Shown here piece by piece: positions 1 to 7,927 of a stretch of 33,496 nt of DNA (positions within the stretch are counted from its first letter, which is position 1; every line of letters starts with the position of its first letter). A model generated the notes under the pieces. The model saw nothing but the letters and a program-made list of their open reading frames with translations, had not been told where the DNA came from and searched no databases. The DNA comes from Muribaculum caecicola. Lineage in GTDB: Bacteria; Bacteroidota; Bacteroidia; Bacteroidales; Muribaculaceae. Position numbers and translations under genes: made by a program. The stretch is from NCBI GenBank assembly GCA_004801635.1, contig SSTG01000009.1, forward strand, positions 1 through 33,496, written 5' to 3'.

Positions 1-228
1 TCGTCTAAACTGACGGGCTAATTCTTCGTATCCTTTGTTCTCGCTGAATAGTTACCATATTTGTAAGAATATTATATTGCCTGAAAATTGAATAGCAGGC
101 TTTATTGATTTCTTTAATACGCGTATACCGGTTGACAACTTGCTGCTATATAATCATGAAGTTATACAATTAGAATTTAATTGATTGAAAATGTAATGGC
201 TGCATTATAAAGTTCACAAAAAATGGAT
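1..228. other. Left edge, no complete gene
   Basis: No complete gene is visible. All three plus-strand frames stop within the first 21 bases, so at most a six-codon tail of an upstream plus-strand gene (ending TAA at 19-21) could be present. On the minus strand an open frame reading LFSENKGYEELARQF runs off the left edge, but it has a stop just upstream and no usual start codon, so I do not call it. The rest is AT-rich spacer before rmlA. Confidence 0.4.
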
Positions 229-236
229 TATCTTTG
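229..236 (+). promoter_or_regulatory. -7 box of the rml operon promoter
   Basis: TATCTTTG is an exact match to the Bacteroidetes -7 consensus TAnnTTTG. It sits 34 bases before the rmlA start, so transcription would begin near 243 and leave a leader of roughly 28 nt. No convincing TTG/TTTG -33 element is present at the usual 19-21 base spacing, which lowers confidence. Confidence 0.5.
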
Positions 237-270
237 TAAAAGATATTTCTAACGAAAAGAGCCAAATCTT

Positions 271-1176
271 ATGAAAGGAATTGTTCTTGCCGGAGGTTCC
301 GGCACAAGGTTATATCCAATAACCAAGGGTGTTAGCAAGCAACTGCTGCCAATTTATGATAAACCAATGGTATACTACCCTATTTCCACGCTTATGTTGG
401 CAGGAATTAGAGATATCCTGATTATTTCAACCCCTTTTGATCTGCCTATGTTCAGGCATCTTTTGGGAGACGGGAGTGATTATGGTGTCAGATTCACTTA
501 CGCCGAACAGCCGTCGCCCGACGGACTGGCCCAGGCGTTTATTATAGGCAAGGAATTTATTGGCAACGATTCTGTATGCCTTGTTTTAGGCGATAATATT
601 TTTCATGGAGCCGGATTTTCCGGTATTCTCAACGAATCGGTATCTGCGGCTGAAAAAGAGAATAAGGCAACCGTTTTTGGCTATTGGGTTGATGATCCTA
701 TGCGGTATGGCGTGGCTGAATTCGACAATAACGGCAATTGTCTTTCAATTGAAGAAAAGCCACAGCACCCTAAAAGCAATTATGCTGTAGTCGGGCTTTA
801 TTTTTATCCTAATAAAGTTGTTAATGTTGCTGAAAACATAAAGCCGTCGGCACGTGGCGAGCTTGAAATAACAACTGTAAACCAGGTGTTTCTGGCCGAC
901 AACGAGCTTAAGGTTCAAACCCTGCCTCGCGGATTTGCGTGGCTTGACACCGGTACGCACGATTCCCTTGCCGATGCTTCTATATACGTGGAAGTGCTGG
1001 AAAAACGACAGGGCTTAAAAATTGCCTGCCTAGAGGGCATAGCATACCGCCGTGGTTGGATTTCAAGAGAAAAAATGCTGGATATTGCCAAACCGATGCT
1101 AAAGAATCAATATGGACAGTATTTGATGAAAGTGGTAGACGAAATGGACAGAACAAAAAAACAGAATCTCAATTAA
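271..1176 (+). CDS. rmlA: Glucose-1-phosphate thymidylyltransferase (RmlA/RfbA)
   Basis: This cytoplasmic nucleotidyltransferase joins dTTP and glucose-1-phosphate to give dTDP-glucose, the first step of dTDP-rhamnose synthesis. The signature loop GGSGTRLYP lies at residues 8-16, followed by [11 protein letters not shown] near 23-33. The LGDNIFHG segment carries the metal-binding Asp at about 108. At 301 residues the protein has the normal length for the family (about 290-300). The ATG at 271 follows an A/G-rich stretch but no strong Shine-Dalgarno. The next gene, rmlC, starts one base after the stop, so the genes are surely co-transcribed and probably translationally coupled. The product could feed other dTDP-6-deoxysugars besides rhamnose, because rmlD is not in the window. 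Confidence 0.95.
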   Translation: MKGIVLAGGSGTRLYPITKGVSKQLLPIYDKPMVYYPISTLMLAGIRDILIISTPFDLPMFRHLLGDGSDYGVRFTYAEQPSPDGLAQAFIIGKEFIGNDSVCLVLGDNIFHGAGFSGILNESVSAAEKENKATVFGYWVDDPMRYGVAEFDNNGNCLSIEEKPQHPKSNYAVVGLYFYPNKVVNVAENIKPSARGELEITTVNQVFLADNELKVQTLPRGFAWLDTGTHDSLADASIYVEVLEKRQGLKIACLEGIAYRRGWISREKMLDIAKPMLKNQYGQYLMKVVDEMDRTKKQNLN

Positions 1177-1177
1177 T

Positions 1178-1753
1178 ATGGAATTTATTAAAACCGGGCT
1201 TGATGATGTTACAATTATAAAACCTAAAATTTTTACAGATTCTCGCGGATATTTTTTTGAAAGCTATTCCAAGAGGGAATTTGACGAAAAAATCAGGCCT
1301 GTTGATTTTGTACAGGATAACGAATCAATGTCGGGATACGGCGTTATACGCGGACTGCATTTTCAGAAGCCGCCATTTTCACAAAGCAAACTTGTGCGCT
1401 GTGTTAAAGGCCGTGTGCTGGATGTTGCGGTTGACATACGTAAGGGTTCGCCCACTTATGGCAAACATTTTTCCATTGAATTAAGTGAGGATAATCATTT
1501 GATGTTTTTTGTGCCACGCGGATTTGCCCATGGATTTGCCGTATTGTCGGAAATGGCTGTTTTCCAATACAAATGCGACAATTATTATAATCCGGAATCA
1601 GAAGGCGGCATATCCATAGCCGACACTTCGCTTGAAATTGACTGGCATATAGACCCGGACATGGCTATTTTAAGCGATAAAGACTTAAGGCATGCGCTTT
1701 TTAAGGACTTCGACTCTCCTTTTGATATAAACACAGACCTATACGAAAACTAA
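1178..1753 (+). CDS. rmlC: dTDP-4-dehydrorhamnose 3,5-epimerase (RmlC/RfbC)
   Basis: It epimerises C3 and C5 of dTDP-4-keto-6-deoxyglucose to the L-rhamno form, the third step of the dTDP-rhamnose pathway, in the cytoplasm. The cupin core is clear. RGLHFQKPP at about 59-66 carries the catalytic base His61, FVPRGFAHGF lies at 111-120, and FQYKC has Tyr131, matching the family's catalytic tyrosine. The length of 191 residues is typical. It starts one base after rmlA and stops five bases before rmlB, so the three genes form one operon. Order here is A-C-B. In function it follows RmlB, the next gene. Confidence 0.95.
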   Translation: MEFIKTGLDDVTIIKPKIFTDSRGYFFESYSKREFDEKIRPVDFVQDNESMSGYGVIRGLHFQKPPFSQSKLVRCVKGRVLDVAVDIRKGSPTYGKHFSIELSEDNHLMFFVPRGFAHGFAVLSEMAVFQYKCDNYYNPESEGGISIADTSLEIDWHIDPDMAILSDKDLRHALFKDFDSPFDINTDLYEN

Positions 1754-1758
1754 ATTAT

Positions 1759-2892
1759 ATGGAACGTAGCATAATAATAACCGGCGGAGCCGGTTTTATC
1801 GGCAGCCATGTGGTCCGCCTTATGGTAAACAAATATCCAGAGTACCGCATAATTAATGTTGACAAGCTTACATATGCCGGAAATTTGGCAAACCTGGCAG
1901 ACATTGAGAATAAAAGCAATTACACGTTTGTAAAGGCTGACATATGCGATTTCGATACGATGCAGTTGCTAATGAAAAAATATAATGTTGACAGTATTGT
2001 TCATTTGGCAGCAGAAAGCCATGTAGACCGGTCGATAAAGGACCCGTTCACATTTGCAAAAACCAACGTAATGGGGACATTGACGCTACTTCAGGCCGCC
2101 AAAAATCATTGGGAGTCTTTGCCGGAAAAATTTAAAGGCAAACTTTTTTATCATATATCCACCGACGAAGTTTACGGGGCGCTGGAGCTTACCGAACCGG
2201 AAGGCATTGATTCGCCCTTCACTACGACAGCTTCATCAAAGCATCATCACGCATACGGTACGGATTTTTTCCTGGAGACAACAAAATATAACCCACATTC
2301 ACCTTATAGCGCGGCTAAGGCATCGAGCGATCACTTTGTTCGTGCCTATCACGACACATATGGATTGCCTATTATTATAACAAATTGTTCAAACAATTAT
2401 GGCCCATACCAATTTCCGGAAAAACTTATACCTCTTTTTATAAACAACATCCGGCACAGAAAACCGCTGCCTGTGTATGGACGTGGGGAGAATGTTCGTG
2501 ACTGGCTTTATGTGGAAGACCATGCCAGGGCTATAGACCTTATTTTCCATAATGGAAAGGTTGCGGAAACCTATAATATAGGAGGCTTCAACGAATGGAA
2601 AAACATTGATATAATCAAGGTTATAATTAAGACTGTAGACCGGCTTTTAGGCAATCCGGAAGGATATAGCGACAGCCTGATAACATATGTTGCCGACCGT
2701 GCCGGCCACGACCTGCGGTATGCAATAGACAGCCGCAAACTTCAGCGCGAACTTGGATGGGAGCCCAGCCTACAATTCGAGGAGGGAATTGAACGCACCG
2801 TGCGCTGGTATCTGGACAACCAACAGTGGATGGACAATATCACATCTGGCGATTACGAGCGATACTACGACGACATGTATAACGGCCGATAA
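1759..2892 (+). CDS. rmlB: dTDP-glucose 4,6-dehydratase (RmlB/RfbB)
   Basis: This NAD-dependent short-chain dehydrogenase/reductase-family enzyme converts dTDP-glucose to dTDP-4-keto-6-deoxyglucose. The Rossmann loop GGAGFIG is at residues 9-15, the catalytic STDEVYG segment has Thr135/Asp136/Glu137, and the YSAAK pair gives Tyr183 and Lys187. Between the DEVYG motif and the YxxxK motif there is an insertion of roughly 25 residues (about 145-178, containing KHHHAYGTDF). I recall this insertion from Bacteroides RmlB proteins, and it explains the length of 377 against about 350-360 elsewhere. It is the last gene of the rml operon. No good GC-rich terminator follows, only AT-rich inverted repeats around 2927-2955. 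Confidence 0.95.
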   Translation: MERSIIITGGAGFIGSHVVRLMVNKYPEYRIINVDKLTYAGNLANLADIENKSNYTFVKADICDFDTMQLLMKKYNVDSIVHLAAESHVDRSIKDPFTFAKTNVMGTLTLLQAAKNHWESLPEKFKGKLFYHISTDEVYGALELTEPEGIDSPFTTTASSKHHHAYGTDFFLETTKYNPHSPYSAAKASSDHFVRAYHDTYGLPIIITNCSNNYGPYQFPEKLIPLFINNIRHRKPLPVYGRGENVRDWLYVEDHARAIDLIFHNGKVAETYNIGGFNEWKNIDIIKVIIKTVDRLLGNPEGYSDSLITYVADRAGHDLRYAIDSRKLQRELGWEPSLQFEEGIERTVRWYLDNQQWMDNITSGDYERYYDDMYNGR

Positions 2893-2995
2893 TTATAATA
2901 TATCTAATTAAAAATCATTATCACAATTAATTATGTTAATATAAATTAATTTTTATGCGATTTTATGTTAAAATGAAAATAAGTACATATATTAA

Positions 2996-3025
2996 TTGAT
3001 ATTTAAAATAATTTACGTACCTTCG
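2996..3025 (+). promoter_or_regulatory. Promoter of the sugar-phosphate transferase unit
   Basis: A -33 element TTG at 2996-2998 and a -7 like box TACCTTCG at 3018-3025 are separated by 19 bases. The box differs from TAnnTTTG at one position (C for T). A start near 3032 would give a leader of about 315 nt before the gene at 3348. This makes that gene a separate transcription unit from rmlACB. Confidence 0.5.
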
Positions 3026-3030
3026 CAAAG

Positions 3031-3347
3031 GTAAGATTGGGCTTACTCAGCTTGGCAGGCATTTATCTTACTTAATAATCCAATCACAACAGGTGTATAA
3101 TATAAATTAAGCGACGAGGAGAACAAACGCTTACAAGTACGCAATATTGAAGACGGGCACTAGATGCTGATTGTTTTTATGCAGATGGATATTATTTCCA
3201 AGTTGAAAATCAGAAAGAGAATGAAGATAAAAACAATATAGCATAATAATATGGCAGACATCTGCCTTGCGCATATGTTAATATAGGCCAGTTTATCGAT
3301 TTGTTTATTTTAATAAATTTATACTTACTTTAAATACTTATATCCGT
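3031..3347 (+). promoter_or_regulatory. Long untranslated leader with three inverted repeats
   Basis: The stretch between rmlB and the next gene holds no credible coding frame. Three perfect inverted repeats are visible. GTAAGAT (3031-3037) pairs with ATCTTAC (3065-3071), right at the predicted 5' end. ATTGTTTTTAT (3170-3180) pairs with ATAAAAACAAT (3227-3237). GGCAG (3253-3257) pairs with CTGCC (3262-3266) across a four-base loop. None is followed by a T-run, so they do not look like simple terminators. The region may be a regulatory 5' leader or a small RNA; I recognise no known riboswitch or RNA family in it. Confidence 0.4.
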
Positions 3348-4469
3348 ATGACGAAATGGCTTTTAATCGATTTTAGTGTTCTAGCGTGCGTTATGGCACT
3401 ATCTGGTTTTATAATACCTCAGATTCTACTTATCGCTTTTCGCAAGAACCTGTTCGATGCTCCTGACCCTAGAAAGATTCATAAAACGGAAGTTCCACGC
3501 CTTGGGGGTATAGCCTTTTTTCCGTCTATACTTTTTTCCCTGTTCTTGCTTTACGGATTGGGAATGCTGTCAAACAATTTGGCATTAATGGCACGACTCA
3601 CACATAATATGGTTCCGTATTGTTTTATTGTGTGTAGCTCGATACTCCTTTTTCTTACTGGTATGGCCGACGATTTAATAGGCGTAAAATACAAGGCTAA
3701 ATTTATAATGCAGACAGTAGCCGCTATTCTTATTATAATAGGAGGAATGCAGATTAACAATCTACACGGCCTTTTTGGAATAGAGAATATGCCGGTTATT
3801 CTATCGTATGTATTGACAGTGCTCATGATAGTTTTTGTAATTAACGCAATAAATCTGATTGACGGCATTGACGGGCTTGCTTCCGGATTGAGCAGCATAG
3901 CTTGTATGTTCTACGCATATGTTTTTTATAAAGCAAATTTATTTGTATTTTCAGCTATTGCTATGGCTACCCTCGGAGCATTGATACCATTCTTTATGTA
4001 TAATGTGTTCGGCAACCCACAAAAGCATAAAAAGATATTTATGGGTGATACTGGGGCATATACAATAGGGTTGCTGCTAAGTGCCATGAGTATCCGAATT
4101 TGCCATATAGAGGCATTGTCCGGTAGTTATAATCCAATTGTAATTGCATTTGCGCCCCTTATTATACCATGTCTTGATGTGGTGCGTGTGTATCTGCATC
4201 GCATCAAAGCAAAGCGAAATCCATTTTTGCCCGACAAAACCCACATACATCATAAATTGTTGGCACTGGGAATGAAACAACGTAAAGCAATGGCAATAAT
4301 AATCAGTAGCTCCATACTTATTACAATAGCCAATTACTTGCTTTCAATGTATATGGAAGTTAATATATTGCTATTATGTAACATTTTGCTTTGGGTGTCA
4401 TTAAATACCATTATTACACGGGCTATTCATATTAGAGAAAAAGCTTTATCGCAAACTTTATACGAATAA
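3348..4469 (+). CDS. Polyprenyl-phosphate sugar-1-phosphate transferase (WecA/TagO/MraY superfamily)
   Basis: This integral membrane enzyme would transfer a sugar-1-phosphate (probably GlcNAc-1-P) from a UDP-sugar to undecaprenyl phosphate, starting a lipid-linked glycan. Family motifs appear in order: DAPDPRKIHKTEVPRLGG at about 37-54, the aspartate pair GMADDLIG (Asp108/109), NLIDGIDGLASG (Asp172/175), FMGDTGAYTIG (Asp234) and the HIHH motif (His299-302). About ten hydrophobic segments fill the rest. The 373-residue length fits WecA/TagO-like enzymes rather than MraY. Its position after dTDP-sugar genes suggests that it primes O-antigen, capsule or a protein-linked glycan, but the sugar cannot be read from sequence. 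A long leader precedes it and a strong terminator follows. No further glycan genes lie downstream. Confidence 0.88.
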   Translation: MTKWLLIDFSVLACVMALSGFIIPQILLIAFRKNLFDAPDPRKIHKTEVPRLGGIAFFPSILFSLFLLYGLGMLSNNLALMARLTHNMVPYCFIVCSSILLFLTGMADDLIGVKYKAKFIMQTVAAILIIIGGMQINNLHGLFGIENMPVILSYVLTVLMIVFVINAINLIDGIDGLASGLSSIACMFYAYVFYKANLFVFSAIAMATLGALIPFFMYNVFGNPQKHKKIFMGDTGAYTIGLLLSAMSIRICHIEALSGSYNPIVIAFAPLIIPCLDVVRVYLHRIKAKRNPFLPDKTHIHHKLLALGMKQRKAMAIIISSSILITIANYLLSMYMEVNILLLCNILLWVSLNTIITRAIHIREKALSQTLYE

Positions 4470-4483
4470 GCAAACAAATAAAC

Positions 4484-4516
4484 AAAAAAGGCAAGTACTT
4501 GGTGCTTGCCTTTTTT
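4484..4516 (+). terminator. Rho-independent terminator after the transferase gene
   Basis: Six A, then GGCAAG (4490-4495), a nine-base loop, then CTTGCC (4505-4510) and six T. The GC stem is extended by the A/T pairs, and the T-run fits plus-strand termination 14 bases after the stop codon. It could also work in reverse because of the flanking A-run. Confidence 0.9.
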
Positions 4517-4763
4517 GTTTCATTATGCCTCAAAATTGTATTGTTTTAAGTGCTGATATTTGTTGTTAATACCCCATTAATATTTATTGACACTCGCCTG
4601 CTCCCGTTTTAAATGTACGGCTACTATGAGAATGAATAGCCAGATAAGTTCCATTTGAAACTGTTTTATATCGGATAACATGATCCTATCTCACAGAACA
4701 TCAATACCCTGGCTTAATATTATTTGGAATTGATATTAATTACCAACCCCTATAACAGAAAAC
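4517..4763. other. Spacer between convergent terminators
   Basis: This AT-rich region lies between the terminator of the plus-strand unit and that of ppdK. Nothing credible was seen here: no coding frame with a plausible start, no promoter box, and only a 5-bp hairpin (GGCTA/TAGCC near 4609-4631). It looks like an ordinary convergent intergenic region. Confidence 0.5.
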
Positions 4764-4800
4764 CAAGGGCTATAATGCTCGATTAGCATTACAGCCCTTG
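4764..4800 (-). terminator. Terminator of ppdK
   Basis: A 15-bp stem (4764-4778 with 4786-4800, starting CAAGGGC) has a seven-base loop. Its single imperfect position is a G-U pair in minus-strand RNA but an A-C mismatch in plus-strand RNA. Reading in the minus direction, a TTTT run follows shortly after the stem. Both facts assign it to ppdK, which stops 24 bases upstream. Confidence 0.85.
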
Positions 4801-4824
4801 TATTTTAAAGAGGATATGTTGTAT

Positions 4825-7539
4825 TTAATCTTCAATAGCAGCCTGCGCCGCAGCTACGCGAGCGATGGGCACACGGAACGGAGAGCAGCTTACATAGTTC
4901 ATGCCGAGTTTTGCACAGAACTTAACCGACGAGGGTTCGCCGCCATGTTCGCCACAGATACCCACTTTGAGTTCGGGCTTTGTTGAGCGGCCTTTTTCCA
5001 CACCCATACGTACAAGTTGGCCAACACCTTCCTGATCGAGAACTTCGAACGGATCAGTCTTTATAATTCCGTGTTCCTTGTAGAATTTCAGGAATTTTGG
5101 AGCGTCGTCGCGCGAGTAGCCGAATGTCATCTGGGTTAAGTCGTTTGTACCGAATGAGAAGAAGTCGGCCACAGTTGCAATCTGATCAGCTGTCAGGGCT
5201 GCACGAGGAACTTCAATCATTGTACCTACTTTGTAGGGAACGCTTTCTCCTCTTTCATCGAATACTTTGGCTGCAGTTGTATTGATAACGTCTGCCTGAT
5301 TCTGAATTTCTTTAAGAGTACCAACCAGAGGTATCATAATTTCGGGGAATACCTTGATTCCGCGAGCCTTCATATTAAGGGCGGCTTCAATGATGGCGCG
5401 TGTCTGCATTTCGGTAATTTCAGGATATGTTATACCAAGACGGCAGCCACGGTGGCCAAGCATCGGGTTGAATTCTTCCAGACTGTCAACCTTAGCCTTA
5501 ACTTCTTCCAGGGTAAGACCCATTTCTGAAGCAAGTTCTTTCTGTGTTGCAGTCTGATGAGGTACAAACTCATGCAATGGCGGGTCAAGAAGGCGGATAG
5601 TTACGCCAAATCCGTCCATAGCTTCGAATATTCCTTCAAAGTCGCCACGTTGAATCGGGAGAAGCTTTGCCAAAGCGGCTTTGCGTCCTTCAACGTCAGA
5701 TGCAAGAATCATTTCACGAACAGCCTTGATACGGTCACCTTCGAAGAACATATGTTCTGTACGGCAAAGACCTATACCTTGTGCACCGAAATGGCGGGCC
5801 TGTTTTGCATCACGGGGAGTGTCGGCGTTTGTACGAACCAGTGTTTTTGTAAATTTGGCAGCAAGGTTCATTATTGCGCCAAAGTCACCACCCAGTTCCG
5901 GTTCGGTTGTAGGAACCTGGCCGTCGTAAACTTCACCGGTTGAACCGTTAAGAGAAATCCAGTCACCTTCTTTGTAGACTTTACCGCTCATTTCAACGGT
6001 TTTTTCCTTATAGTCAACCCTGATTTCACCGGCACCCGACACACAGCATTTACCCATACCACGGGCAACTACTGCTGCATGCGATGTCATACCTCCACGC
6101 ATTGTAAGAATACCCTGTGCAACAGCCATACCGCGTAAATCTTCAGGTGAAGTTTCAATGCGGACAAGGATAACTTTTTTCTTCTTTTCTGCCCATGTTT
6201 CGGCATCTTCAGCAGAGAATACAACCTGACCGGCTGCTGCTCCAGGTGAAGCAGGCAGACCTTTGGCAGATACTTTTGCTCGTTTTAAAGCAGATTTGTC
6301 GAATACAGGGTGCAAGAGTTCGTCAAGTTTCTGGGGCTCCATGCGCATAAGTGTGGTCTTTTCGTCGATTTCACCGGCACGGAGAAGATCCATGGCAATT
6401 TTAACCATAGCGGCACCTGTACGTTTACCGTTACGGGTCTGAAGCATCCAGAGTTTACCATCCTGAATAGTGAACTCCATATCCTGCATATCCTTGTAAT
6501 GGTCTTCGAGCTTGTGTGCTATAGCGATAAGTTCTGCAGCGCAAGCAGGCATAGATTCTTCCAACGAAGGATATTTAGCAGCACGTTCTTCTTCAGATAT
6601 TCCCTGAAGGGCAGCCCAGCGGCGCGAGCCTTCTATTGTTATCTGCTGAGGTGTACGTATGCCGGCAACAACGTCTTCGCCCTGTGCATTGATCAGGTAC
6701 TCGCCGTTGAACATATTTTCGCCAGTAGCGGCATCGCGGCTGAATGCAACACCTGTAGCCGAGTTTTCACCCATATTACCGTAAACCATAGCTTGTACGT
6801 TTACGGCCGTACCCCATTCTTCCGGAATCTGGTTCATGCGGCGGTACAAAATAGCGCGTTCGTTCATCCAGCTGTCGAACACGGCGCAAATACCACCCCA
6901 AAGCTGTTCCCATGCACTTTCAGGAAAATCTTTTCCAGTAAAGTCCTTAACGGCAGCTTTAAAGAGTTTTACGAGGTTCTTAAGGTCTTCTACATCAAGA
7001 TCAGTGTCGAGTTTTATACCTTTTTCCTCTTTTACTTTGTCCATTATTTCTTCAAATGGATCGATGTCGGCCTTGCTTTTGGGCTTCATGCCAAGCACTA
7101 CGTCGCCATACATCTGCACAAAGCGGCGATAGCTGTCCCATGCAAAACGTGCGTTACCGCTTTTCTCGGCAAGTGATGCCACGGTGGCATCGTTCATACC
7201 AAGATTAAGCACGGTGTCCATCATGCCGGGCATTGATGCACGCGCTCCGGAACGTACCGACACCAGCAACGGATTTGCCGGATCATTGAATTTTTTCCCT
7301 GTTAGGCTTTCTACATGGGCTACTGCAGCCTCTACATCCTTTTGTATGAGCTTTACAACTGCGTCGCGGCCTTCAAGAGTATAAAGGTTGCAAACTTCTG
7401 TTGTAATGGTGAAACCGGGAGGTACCGGCATACCTAGAAGATTCATTTCTGCCAAGTTGGCACCTTTGCCCCCCAGCAAATTTCTCATGTCAGCCTTACC
7501 TTCGGCTTTACCATCGCCGAACGTATAGATTCTTTTCAT
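4825..7539 (-). CDS. ppdK: Pyruvate, phosphate dikinase
   Basis: It interconverts pyruvate, ATP and phosphate with phosphoenolpyruvate, AMP and pyrophosphate. In anaerobic gut Bacteroidetes it can serve gluconeogenesis or pyrophosphate-linked glycolysis in the cytoplasm. The N-terminal ATP-grasp-like domain opens with FGDGKAEG and GGKGANLAEM (23-32). The swivelling phosphohistidine domain has GGMTSHAAVVARGMG with His487. The C-terminal PEP/pyruvate barrel ends with GICGEHGGEP, whose Cys862 is the usual catalytic acid. At 904 residues it matches full-length bacterial enzymes (about 870-910). No regulatory-protein gene is adjacent. It forms a single-gene unit with its own promoter box and terminator. 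Confidence 0.97.
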   Translation of the reverse strand: MKRIYTFGDGKAEGKADMRNLLGGKGANLAEMNLLGMPVPPGFTITTEVCNLYTLEGRDAVVKLIQKDVEAAVAHVESLTGKKFNDPANPLLVSVRSGARASMPGMMDTVLNLGMNDATVASLAEKSGNARFAWDSYRRFVQMYGDVVLGMKPKSKADIDPFEEIMDKVKEEKGIKLDTDLDVEDLKNLVKLFKAAVKDFTGKDFPESAWEQLWGGICAVFDSWMNERAILYRRMNQIPEEWGTAVNVQAMVYGNMGENSATGVAFSRDAATGENMFNGEYLINAQGEDVVAGIRTPQQITIEGSRRWAALQGISEEERAAKYPSLEESMPACAAELIAIAHKLEDHYKDMQDMEFTIQDGKLWMLQTRNGKRTGAAMVKIAMDLLRAGEIDEKTTLMRMEPQKLDELLHPVFDKSALKRAKVSAKGLPASPGAAAGQVVFSAEDAETWAEKKKKVILVRIETSPEDLRGMAVAQGILTMRGGMTSHAAVVARGMGKCCVSGAGEIRVDYKEKTVEMSGKVYKEGDWISLNGSTGEVYDGQVPTTEPELGGDFGAIMNLAAKFTKTLVRTNADTPRDAKQARHFGAQGIGLCRTEHMFFEGDRIKAVREMILASDVEGRKAALAKLLPIQRGDFEGIFEAMDGFGVTIRLLDPPLHEFVPHQTATQKELASEMGLTLEEVKAKVDSLEEFNPMLGHRGCRLGITYPEITEMQTRAIIEAALNMKARGIKVFPEIMIPLVGTLKEIQNQADVINTTAAKVFDERGESVPYKVGTMIEVPRAALTADQIATVADFFSFGTNDLTQMTFGYSRDDAPKFLKFYKEHGIIKTDPFEVLDQEGVGQLVRMGVEKGRSTKPELKVGICGEHGGEPSSVKFCAKLGMNYVSCSPFRVPIARVAAAQAAIED

Positions 7540-7619
7540 GCGGGTAGATTGTTAATGTTAAACTTATTTAATATCGGTTTGTATGTTATTCGGTTGTTAG
7601 TTCCTTTTCAGAAGCTTTG

Positions 7620-7627
7620 CAAATATA
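7620..7627 (-). promoter_or_regulatory. -7 box upstream of ppdK
   Basis: The minus strand reads TATATTTG, an exact TAnnTTTG match, 80 bases before the ppdK ATG. This implies a leader of roughly 70 nt. No clear TTG was found at the expected -33 distance. Confidence 0.5.
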
Positions 7628-7863
7628 CACCTTTATTACGACATTATGAAAAATCTTTGATATTAATTTTGAACTTTATTTATTAACGATTTTGTGCTCA
7701 AATAATTGTCATATATCAAGTTTTAATATGAATTCAAGCGCATGACAGCTGGCTGTTTTAACAAATGTTAATCCAGCCAGCCTTGCAACATCGCCCATCA
7801 ATTATATTTTAATTGCAAATGCGAGGTTTGTGCGCCAATTATTATCCTGCATTGAATTGCCTT
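7628..7863. other. Divergent intergenic spacer
   Basis: AT-rich DNA separates the ppdK promoter and the promoter of the lipoprotein gene. A short imperfect repeat of CAGCTGGCTG and CCAGCCAGCC (about 7746-7784) is the only GC-rich structure: GGCTG(G) pairs with CCAGCC around an AT-rich loop. I see no coding frame or known RNA here. Confidence 0.4.
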
Positions 7864-7895
7864 TTTGCCTATTTTGTTGATTTTGGCTAAATTTG
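7864..7895 (+). promoter_or_regulatory. Promoter of the lipoprotein/beta-barrel operon
   Basis: TTTG at 7864-7867 and TAAATTTG at 7888-7895 are separated by 20 bases. Both elements match the Bacteroidetes -33/-7 consensus exactly, which makes this one of the clearest promoters in the window. The predicted leader is about 25 nt. Confidence 0.7.
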
Positions 7896-7927
7896 CAAAA
7901 ATTTATTTGGAAAAGAATTAAATAAAT

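Noticed and set aside
1..51. Minus-strand frame running off the left edge
   Set aside because: It has a stop upstream and no usual start codon; too short to judge.
132..154. Sigma-70-like pair TTGACA and TATAAT upstream of rmlA
   Set aside because: The spacer is only 11 bases, far from 17, and Bacteroidetes promoters use a different consensus; the TATCTTTG box nearer the gene is preferred.
5557..7176. Long plus-strand open frames (128 and 288 codons) opposite ppdK
   Set aside because: They are mirror frames of a highly conserved gene, rich in Phe, Cys and His, with no family resemblance or own promoter.
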